From: Apis mellifera
Taxonomy: Eukaryota > Arthropoda > Insecta > Hymenoptera > Apidae
NCBI RefSeq assembly: GCF_003254395.2
Contig: NC_037652.1
Span: forward strand, 4,241,001-4,305,000
Direction of reading: 5' to 3'
DNA: 64,000 nucleotides
The first letter of the stretch is position 1, and every line of letters starts with the position of its first letter. Of this stretch, positions 62,201-64,000 are shown piece by piece. The position numbers and the translations under genes were made by a program. The notes beneath the pieces were generated by a model. The model was given only the letters and a program-made list of their open reading frames with translations. It was not told where the DNA came from and ran no database searches.

Positions 62201-64000
62201 ATTGTAATAAATTGTGTAAAGCTTATTTACAAGGATAATTCCTTGCCTCCTCAGGTTTTGACGCTCATAAATAACGACCGCATCACCATGCCCCACCAAG
62301 TCCTTCTGCTGTTCGAGGTCCAGGATCTGGCTGTCGCCTCCCCGGCTACGGTCTCGCGGGCTGGGATGGTTTACAACGATTACAAGGATCTCGGTTGGAG
62401 GCCGTACATGAACAGCTGGATACAGAAATATCAAGCGAAGCAGGAATTCTACGAAGAAGTAAAAAAACGCCTCGTCAATTGAAAAAAATCACGAATTATT
62501 TTTTTTCTTTTTCTCCCGGTGCTATGCAGATGAAGAAATTGTTCAACAGCCACGTGGACGCTACGCTGCAATTCAAACGGAAGAAATGCGAGGATCCTGT
62601 CCCAGTTCCCGAATTAAATTCCGTTCAATCGTTATGCAAGCTCATAGAAGTGCTCTGTATCCCCGAAAACGGGGTTGAATTCACGGGAGACGCGGACATG
62701 TTCGCCAATATTTGCCGGATATGGTTCATCTTCTGGTATATATATTGGGTTGGCAACTAAGTAATTGCGGATTTTTTTTAGAAAATCAAAGACAATTTTT
62801 TCATGGAACTAAATAACTTTATTCTGTAATGTGTTGCCCATTTTTGATCAATCAGCATCATAATCCCACGTTCGTAAAACTTCTGGTTTTTATTAGCAAA
62901 AAACTGAACCAGGTACTATTCAAGGAGTTTTGTAAAGATCGAAACAAAAAGTAATCGGATGGTGCAAGATCAGGACTATATGGTGGATGTGGCAAAACAT
63001 CCCAACCAAGCTCCAATAATTTTTGCCGAGTGACCAAAGATGTGCGTGGCATGGTCGTCATGATGGAATACAACACCTTTTCGATTTGTCGATTCGGGCC
63101 GCTTTTCTTCAACCGCATTGTTTAATTTCGTTAGTTGTTCAATGTGGACAACAGAATTGATCGTTCGGTTGGGTGGTAAGAGTTCAAAATAGACAATTCC
63201 TTTGTAATTCCACCAAACTGATAACAAAACCTTCTTTCGACGAATACCAACTTTTGATATTGTTCGAGCTGATTCACGTGGCCTGCTCCACGATCTTTTC
63301 CGCTTGATATTGTTGTAAACAACCTATTTTTCATCGCCAGTTATCAGTCATTTTAAAAATGGATCATTTTCATTACGTTTCTTTAGCAAATCGCAGCTGT
63401 TAATGCGTTGCGTTAAATGCTTTTCTTTCAGTTCGTGAGGAACCCATGTATCGAGTTTTTGAACATAACCAAGTTTTGAACATGAAGCTTCTCTGCAATC
63501 TCACGAGTTGTACTGTGACGATTCGAATCGATTATTGCTTTGATTCAACTGAAATCAATTACTTAGTTGCCAACCCAATATATACATTATACTCGAGAAG
63601 AAATGAACGAAATTGTCCAGTGTTGAAATATGTAAGAAAGGGTTGTTCAAATTTATCCATCCATTTCCAGTTTGGTGTGGTCTATCTGCGCAACGGTGAA
63701 CGAGGAGAGCCGGTTCAGGGTGGACAATTTCATACGAGAAATAGAGGGCACGTTCCCGTTACGTGACACCGTTTACGAATATTTTGTCGATTCGCGTTTA
63801 CGAATGTTCGTCTCGTGGGAGGAAAGATTGCCCTCGATATGGAAAATTCCTTCCAAGTACTCTTTCATCTTATCACCTCTCTTCGATAAATGAATTCTAC
63901 GTACGTATTTTTAATTACAAAATTACTCCAGCACGCCGTTCTACAAGATAGTCGTGCCGACGGTGGACACGGTTCGATACGAGTTCGTCACTAGTTACCT
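35183..64000 (+). CDS. DNAH2: Axonemal dynein heavy chain 2 (1-beta, inner arm I1/f), 5' part
   Basis: Thirty-eight exons (listed separately) join in consistent phase to 7385 bases, about 2461 residues; the gene runs off the window (the human protein is about 4400 residues). It is a microtubule minus-end-directed ATPase of the two-headed inner-arm dynein I1/f in cilia and sperm tails. Rough layout: acidic N-terminus 1-57, tail (DHC_N1) about 60-800, further tail 800-1280, linker (DHC_N2) about 1280-1740, AAA1 from about 1800 with P-loop GPAGTGKT at 1857-1864 and FDEFNR at 1908-1913, AAA2 from about 2105 with WILFDGPVD near 2217-2225, then the lead-in to AAA3 (PFYKIVVPTVDTVRYEF). The match to DNAH2 is close and colinear (for example RHSTMIVG, KALSLAELYGEYNLATGEW, DTVYEYFVD). 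Drosophila kl-2 is probably the fly counterpart. Introns over 300 bp hold mainly tandem arrays. Confidence 0.96.
37620..38490. repeat. Tandem array in DNAH2 intron 1, 197-222-bp units
   Basis: TTGAAATTTTACCAAATTC begins units at 37641, 37838, 38052 and 38274, followed by a partial fifth. Unit length grows 197, 214, 222. Each unit ends with a CT-rich run and TTTCTCGCCACGATGATACG. The array stops at a GC-rich patch (about 38490-38705). Confidence 0.92.
38730..38755. repeat. Poly-T tract
   Basis: About 26 consecutive T bases in intron 1 of the dynein gene. The exact length is likely to vary between individuals or assemblies. Confidence 0.85.
38930..39205. repeat. Two-copy tandem repeat, 140-bp period
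   Basis: CCCATAATCTCGTGTATTTT at 38930 recurs with minor changes at 39070. Both units share the TGATGCTTGCAGAGGATAAA block and the GGGCGCGAAAAGTAGAGGGA block. It lies in intron 1 of the dynein gene. Confidence 0.9.
40222..40286 (+). CDS. DNAH2: DNAH2 exon 2
   Basis: Acceptor CTGTTGCAG, donor GAGCTG|gttagt. Encodes residues 36-57, very acidic (YEEVAEEEFRPVYDDEELME). It joins exon 1 in phase 1 and exon 3 in phase 0. Confidence 0.75.
40420..40566 (+). repeat. GAT/GAA-rich low-complexity stretch with an acidic open frame
   Basis: Lies in intron 2 just after exon 2. From ATG at 40420 a 48-codon frame rich in Asp and Glu runs to TAG at 40564-40566. It is more likely trinucleotide-repeat expansion than a gene, as it has no clear acceptor or donor. 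The acidic exon 2 next to it makes an unusual alternative exon conceivable. Confidence 0.6.
40838..41180 (+). CDS. DNAH2: DNAH2 exon 3
   Basis: Acceptor CCTCCCTCAAG. Encodes residues 58-171, the start of the conserved tail (INIVKDMTTLSG to ETWPDS). It aligns without gaps to the DNAH2 stretch that ends in GWPES. The exon ends CCAGACA| before gtatcct, a U12-type donor, in phase 1. Confidence 0.85.
41181..42852 (+). other. Probable U12-type intron (DNAH2 intron 3)
   Basis: It begins GTATCCT, the U12 donor consensus. It contains TTCCTTAAC at 42833-42841, a perfect U12 branch-site match. The 3' end that restores the frame and a gap-free alignment lies 12 bases after the branch A, a typical U12 spacing, but makes the intron end in AT (CACAT|GCGTG). 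The nearest AG, at 42859-42860, would shift the frame. Confidence 0.6.
41281..42175. repeat. Tandem array in DNAH2 intron 3, 216-234-bp units
   Basis: Units start TCGTGTCCAA at 41281, 41497, 41724 and 41958. Each has an A-run of 8 to about 20 bases followed by the strongly conserved block GTCGGCTTTAAGCTTTCGAC and then GAGTCTGGCGTGACGACCGG. The A-run differs most between units. Confidence 0.92.
42853..43131 (+). CDS. DNAH2: DNAH2 exon 4
   Basis: Encodes residues 172-264 (VKADFYTHMDSFLCSLTDLT to DEYDFWIYR). The 5' boundary is inferred from frame and alignment, because the sequence before it ends in AT rather than AG. Donor CGAC|gttagt, phase 1. The body of the exon is certain. Confidence 0.8.
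43316..43773 (+). CDS. DNAH2: DNAH2 exon 5
   Basis: Acceptor ATCGACAG, donor GATCAG|gtaacg, phase 0. Encodes residues 265-417 of the tail, including LIRIIWLNSPFYNTQERIEN, a close match to the DNAH2 IRIIWVNSPHYNTRER motif. Confidence 0.95.
45208..45344 (+). CDS. DNAH2: DNAH2 exon 6
   Basis: Acceptor TTTTTCAG, donor GCCAG|gtaatc, phase 2. Encodes residues 418-462 (VSWDLNKVNIFQHVETCISR region), typical of the heavy-chain tail. Intron 5 before it is 1.4 kb with no repeat array. Confidence 0.95.
45597..45939 (+). CDS. DNAH2: DNAH2 exon 7
   Basis: Acceptor TGTTCGCAG, donor AGCGAG|gtacca, phase 0. Encodes residues 463-577 of the tail, including NDDMFLFRNEMKDLEIIIEN, which corresponds to the DNAH2 DYNKFRAGIKDLEVM stretch. 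Confidence 0.95.
46301..46820 (+). CDS. DNAH2: DNAH2 exon 8
   Basis: The longest exon in the window, with acceptor CCATCACAG and donor CAAAG|gttagt, phase 1. Encodes residues 578-750, including YYSGRALNLRTKGARIQLTR and SYWVALKFVIPVHVQ, aligned with the central DHC_N1 region. Confidence 0.95.
47259..47401 (+). CDS. DNAH2: DNAH2 exon 9
   Basis: Acceptor TTTTTCCAG, donor GCAAAT|gtacgc, phase 0. Encodes residues 751-798, including LDRKINPGLNKLTW, the counterpart of LDKKIHPGLKKLHW at the end of DHC_N1. A CT microsatellite (about 47413-47452) directly follows the donor. Confidence 0.95.
47792..47937 (+). CDS. DNAH2: DNAH2 exon 10
   Basis: Acceptor TGTGTGCAG, donor ACCAG|gtacga, phase 2. Encodes residues 799-846, a helical tail segment (LQEFIDTYRMSNEQILRLSE). 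Confidence 0.93.
48005..48098 (+). CDS. DNAH2: DNAH2 exon 11
   Basis: Acceptor TTTTCCAG, donor GAGGAC|gtgagt, phase 0. Encodes residues 847-878. The preceding intron is only 67 bases. The following intron (2.55 kb) consists mostly of two tandem arrays. Confidence 0.93.
48125..49110. repeat. Tandem array in DNAH2 intron 11, 196-205-bp units
   Basis: GTTATGATTCGTTGTTA recurs at 48198, 48395, 48600 and 48796, followed by a shortened unit. Units share CACTTCTCTTAAATATAAGA, AACATTTAATGGAACACTTA and GTGCTAGATAGAATTCGTAT. Confidence 0.93.
49600..50510. repeat. Second tandem array in DNAH2 intron 11, 160-194-bp units
   Basis: TTGAAATTTATTAATCA-type starts occur with AAATTT at 49630, 49789, 49983, 50150 and 50331. 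Units share GATAATTGTTAGAAAGAAAT and GAATAAAAGTG. Later units gain a GTTTAGTGATGGAAGG segment. It is unrelated in sequence to the array at 48125-49110. Confidence 0.9.
50649..50819 (+). CDS. DNAH2: DNAH2 exon 12
   Basis: Acceptor TTGACGACAG, donor AATAAG|gtaaca, phase 0. Encodes residues 879-935, including SLEEWKGYLSRIDVVIGEVF and LHGDGTAPPSPLILVHVEL, which aligns with INGDGKTSPNPLFQVLVIL of DNAH2. Confidence 0.95.
50912..51101 (+). CDS. DNAH2: DNAH2 exon 13
   Basis: Acceptor CGTTCTAG, weak donor GACG|gttatt, phase 1. Encodes residues 936-998, starting ISFTPNLSEIAMEISMIFDN (DNAH2 has EFSPTLQTLAGVVNDI). Confidence 0.92.
51180..51276 (+). CDS. DNAH2: DNAH2 exon 14
   Basis: Acceptor GTTTCGCAG, donor CAAAG|gtatcc, phase 2. 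Encodes residues 999-1030, including MQTYLKTWEPFHEVWEMNRE, matching QNYLKTWDMYREIWEINKD. Confidence 0.93.
51376..51627 (+). CDS. DNAH2: DNAH2 exon 15
   Basis: Acceptor GATTTAAG, donor AAGAA|gtgagt, phase 2. Encodes residues 1031-1114, including DISRYTMIANNVQIQETVTT, a close match to DIARYTEVANNVQKEETVTN. Confidence 0.95.
51832..51959 (+). CDS. DNAH2: DNAH2 exon 16
   Basis: Acceptor GGTTCGCAG, donor TTTTGG|gtaaag, phase 1. Encodes residues 1115-1157, including ISKEPTDLISMQQAMQLFYK, in the tail before the linker. Confidence 0.93.
52027..52145 (+). CDS. DNAH2: DNAH2 exon 17
   Basis: Acceptor TTCTCCCAG. Encodes residues 1158-1197 (KYEVTLTFDFKRKFYDIQPS to MLKEKQ). The donor is AAACAG|gcaagc, a GC-type donor. 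It gives a gap-free alignment with DNAH2, while the next GT (52152) would add two residues. Confidence 0.88.
52758..52872 (+). CDS. DNAH2: DNAH2 exon 18
   Basis: Acceptor TTCTCTTTAG, donor GAAG|gtataa, phase 1. Encodes residues 1198-1235 (AEFKQMLMQDVVTFETDVNE to SLWIIE). Confidence 0.92.
52937..53070 (+). CDS. DNAH2: DNAH2 exon 19
   Basis: Follows a 64-base intron. Acceptor GAATTCAG, donor GAACAG|gtaaat, phase 0. Encodes residues 1236-1280, rich in Lys and Glu and probably coiled (DFANLKAKEAKLKSQLLVFE). Confidence 0.93.
53136..53329 (+). CDS. DNAH2: DNAH2 exon 20
   Basis: Acceptor CCTCTCAG, donor TCGAG|gtctct, phase 2. Encodes residues 1281-1344, start of the linker domain, with MEQMETTANVLFRKLNRLSR and KDKNWEIVEHSR. 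Confidence 0.94.
53436..53664 (+). CDS. DNAH2: DNAH2 exon 21
   Basis: Acceptor GTTTTCAG, donor GAAATT|gtgagt, phase 0. Encodes residues 1345-1421 of the linker, including TLPLITDLKNPAMRPRHWQR, a hallmark of DHC_N2. Confidence 0.96.
53733..53884 (+). CDS. DNAH2: DNAH2 exon 22
   Basis: Acceptor AATTTTCAG, donor ACCAG|gtttct, phase 2. Encodes residues 1422-1471 of the linker (MIPYKDQGIYRIKTTDEIVQ, then QLSAMKATR). Confidence 0.95.
53951..54201 (+). CDS. DNAH2: DNAH2 exon 23
   Basis: Acceptor TTTTCCAG, donor GCCGC|gtacgt, phase 1. Encodes residues 1472-1555 of the linker, including YMYMDNIFTTEDIRKQLPKE, matching WMYLENIFLGEDIRKQLPNE. Confidence 0.96.
54657..54877 (+). CDS. DNAH2: DNAH2 exon 24
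   Basis: Acceptor CGCTCCAG, donor AGCAAG|gtgagt, phase 0. Encodes residues 1556-1629, including YLETKRHVFPRFYFISNEDL and LLEILANARKPE, the most conserved part of the linker. Confidence 0.97.
55062..55176 (+). CDS. DNAH2: DNAH2 exon 25
   Basis: Acceptor TTTCTCAG, donor GATTG|gtaaga, phase 1. Encodes residues 1630-1667, including AMNSGEGEFVDFNEPVVLEG and VERWL (DNAH2 has FSGDGEYIDF and VESWL). Confidence 0.95.
56011..56182 (+). CDS. DNAH2: DNAH2 exon 26
   Basis: Acceptor TGTCGCAG, donor TGCAA|gtgagc, phase 2. Encodes residues 1668-1724 at the end of the linker, including KRDKWVKDWPGQPGITSTQI, matching KRDKWVKEWAGQVVITASQI. Confidence 0.95.
56914..57160. mobile_element. MITE-like element in DNAH2 intron 26
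   Basis: AGCAGCGTTTCCTAATT at the left is mirrored as AATTAGGAAACGCTGCT at the right, about 247 bp apart, with no coding capacity. The CAGCGTTTCC end resembles hAT-family termini, but I cannot confirm an 8-bp target duplication. TTAA occurs near both ends (56907-56910 and 57161-57164), so a TTAA-type origin is also possible. Confidence 0.6.
57230..57405 (+). CDS. DNAH2: DNAH2 exon 27
   Basis: Acceptor AATTTAAAG (weak, with an A-rich tract before it), chosen because it restores the frame: K LVDSRKPLKKL. Donor GCGA|gtgagt, phase 1. Encodes residues 1725-1783, including SRYSEAIRSDLSHLDRLKFK and VLEIHARDVIEKMY. Confidence 0.88.
57838..58000 (+). CDS. DNAH2: DNAH2 exon 28
   Basis: Acceptor TTTTTTTTAG, donor GATCG|gtaaga, phase 2. 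Encodes residues 1784-1837, the lead-in to AAA1, including FEWLSQLRFYWDKDIDDCIA and YEYLGNTGRLVITPLTDR. Confidence 0.97.
58640..59665. repeat. Tandem array in DNAH2 intron 28, 159-175-bp units
   Basis: AACCTCTTTGTGGATA-type starts occur at 58659 (diverged), 58834, 59007, 59174, 59333 and 59506. Units share CTATAAAAATTCTCAAAATA, CAATAACACGCATCC and TCAAATTTCAACAAACCTCT. Shorter units lack a TTTATGTATTA or ATATACA segment. Confidence 0.93.
60193..60417 (+). CDS. DNAH2: DNAH2 exon 29 (AAA1 P-loop)
   Basis: Acceptor TTGTTGTAG, donor AACCG|gtaaaa, phase 2. Encodes residues 1838-1913: the catalytic AAA1 Walker A GPAGTGKT (60248-60271), VQNCSEGLDYKSMGR, and Walker B with FDEFNR. All AAA1 catalytic residues look intact. 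Confidence 0.98.
60642..60930 (+). CDS. DNAH2: DNAH2 exon 30 (AAA1)
   Basis: Acceptor CCTCGACAG, donor AGAAAG|gtttct, phase 0. Encodes residues 1913-2009, including FITMNPGYAGRTELPDNLKS and FRPISMMVPDS, the AAA1 sensor region. Confidence 0.97.
61003..61140 (+). CDS. DNAH2: DNAH2 exon 31 (AAA1 end)
   Basis: Acceptor CTTCTTCCAG, donor GAAGAG|gtaaaa, phase 0. Encodes residues 2010-2055, including QLSKQYHYDFGLRGIVTLTR and YAGKKKRL. The 72-base intron before it has no stop codon in the reading frame. Confidence 0.95.
61243..61413 (+). CDS. DNAH2: DNAH2 exon 32
   Basis: Acceptor TCTTTTTCGAG, donor CTTCAG|gtaatc, phase 0. Encodes residues 2056-2112, the link from AAA1 to AAA2 (MNDMNIAKLTSDDLPLFIGI, SDLFPEIEVPTVDYE). 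The 102-base intron before it is also open in frame. Confidence 0.94.
61521..61812 (+). CDS. DNAH2: DNAH2 exon 33 (AAA2)
   Basis: Acceptor TTGTTTACAG, donor TCCG|gttcgg, phase 1. Encodes residues 2113-2209. The AAA2 Walker A site reads GESNTAKS (61596-61619), where DNAH2 normally has GCTGSGKT, so the glycine before Lys is Ala. KALSLAELYGEYNLATGEWH follows. Confidence 0.96.
61908..61999 (+). CDS. DNAH2: DNAH2 exon 34 (AAA2 Walker B)
   Basis: Acceptor TTTTGACAG, donor AACAAG|gtgcgt, phase 0. Encodes residues 2210-2240 with WILFDGPVDADWIENMNSVM, nearly identical to DNAH2. Confidence 0.96.
62255..62458 (+). CDS. DNAH2: DNAH2 exon 35
   Basis: Acceptor CCTCCTCAG, donor GAAGAA|gtaaaa, phase 0. Encodes residues 2241-2308, including VLTLINNDRITMPHQVLLLF and FEVQDLAVASPATVSRAGMV. 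DNAH2 has SRCGMV where this protein has SRAGMV. Confidence 0.96.
62530..62735 (+). CDS. DNAH2: DNAH2 exon 36
   Basis: Acceptor GCTATGCAG, donor CTTCTG|gtatat, phase 2. Encodes residues 2309-2376 between AAA2 and AAA3 (MKKLFNSHVDATLQFKRKKC to RIWFIF). A mariner begins nine bases after the exon ends. Confidence 0.92.
62745..63578 (-). mobile_element. Mariner element copy 3, internally deleted
   Basis: 834 bp between inverted TTGGGTTGGCAACTAAGTAA termini (the right one is damaged just after this stretch), with TA duplications at 62743-62744 and 63579-63580. The transposase remnant is antisense to the dynein gene. It is the shortest of the three copies and shares its 5' structure and frameshift with copy 2. 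Confidence 0.95.
62819..63511 (-). pseudogene. Mariner transposase remnant, copy 3
   Basis: Contains a fragment of the N-terminal half, the second catalytic motif with the same two-base loss as copy 2 (HHDD followed by an out-of-frame run), and YSPDLAPSD. It has further small deletions (near 62918-62920 and 63470-63480), and a stop codon in the expected GDEKW region (GTT TAC replaced by frame-breaking changes near 63325-63345). It is not functional. Confidence 0.9.
63671..63856 (+). CDS. DNAH2: DNAH2 exon 37
   Basis: Acceptor CATTTCCAG, donor TCCAA|gtactc, phase 2. Encodes residues 2377-2438, including VWSICATVNEESRFRVDNFI, REIEGTFP and DTVYEYFVDSRLR, matching the DNAH2 segment before AAA3. 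Confidence 0.96.
63932..64000 (+). CDS. DNAH2: DNAH2 exon 38 (cut by the window end)
   Basis: Acceptor TTACTCCAG. Encodes residues 2439-2461, TPFYKIVVPTVDTVRYEFVT and SYL, the start of AAA3 just before its P-loop. The exon continues beyond the window. Confidence 0.95.

Noticed and set aside
1..64000. tRNA or rRNA genes
   Set aside because: I looked for B-box-like GGTTCRANNCC with a matching A-box and for rRNA core motifs, and found none that fit. A covariance-model scan would be decisive.

Overview
The window looks like nuclear DNA of an insect, most likely a honeybee (Apis) or close relative. I infer this from the very AT-rich introns and intergenic DNA set against GC-richer exons, the many CpG-containing patches, spliceosomal introns throughout, and three defective mariner transposons of a kind I associate with bee genomes. 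The species cannot be proved from the sequence alone. Almost all six-frame open frames here are chance frames. Two real host genes could be rebuilt exon by exon, both on the + strand.

Positions 1-13436 hold no protein gene that I can support. They contain a GC-rich promoter-like patch with an arthropod-type initiator (about 4640-4844), one copy of a dispersed repeat module (about 2630-3130), and a 1.34 kb foldback element (6075-7418) whose inverted arms enclose a 176-bp tandem array.

Positions 13485-25282 carry a six-exon gene for a 337-residue tetraspanin of the peripherin-2/ROM1 (RDS) type. It has four membrane segments and a large loop with the CCG, SCC, PC and GC cysteine pattern. All five introns are in consistent phase. 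Mariner copy 1 lies in intron 2, and an AT-rich repeat array lies in intron 3.

Positions 25283-35182 are intergenic. They contain two tandem arrays (periods of about 122-142 bp and exactly 200 bp), the second copy of the dispersed module, and mariner copy 2, which ends 395 bp before the next start codon.

Positions 35183-64000 carry the 5' part of an axonemal dynein heavy chain gene orthologous to DNAH2 (inner-arm dynein I1/f, 1-beta chain). I rebuilt 38 exons encoding about 2461 residues: acidic N-terminus, tail, linker, AAA1, AAA2 and the approach to AAA3. The gene continues past the window. Its introns hold several long tandem arrays, a MITE-like element and mariner copy 3. Points of special interest are a probable U12-type intron that appears to end in AT, a GC-AG intron, two consecutive introns that keep the reading frame open, and an AAA2 Walker A motif that has lost its key glycine.

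The two genes have separate jobs, photoreceptor or membrane organisation and ciliary or sperm motility. Nothing suggests that they form a functional cluster.
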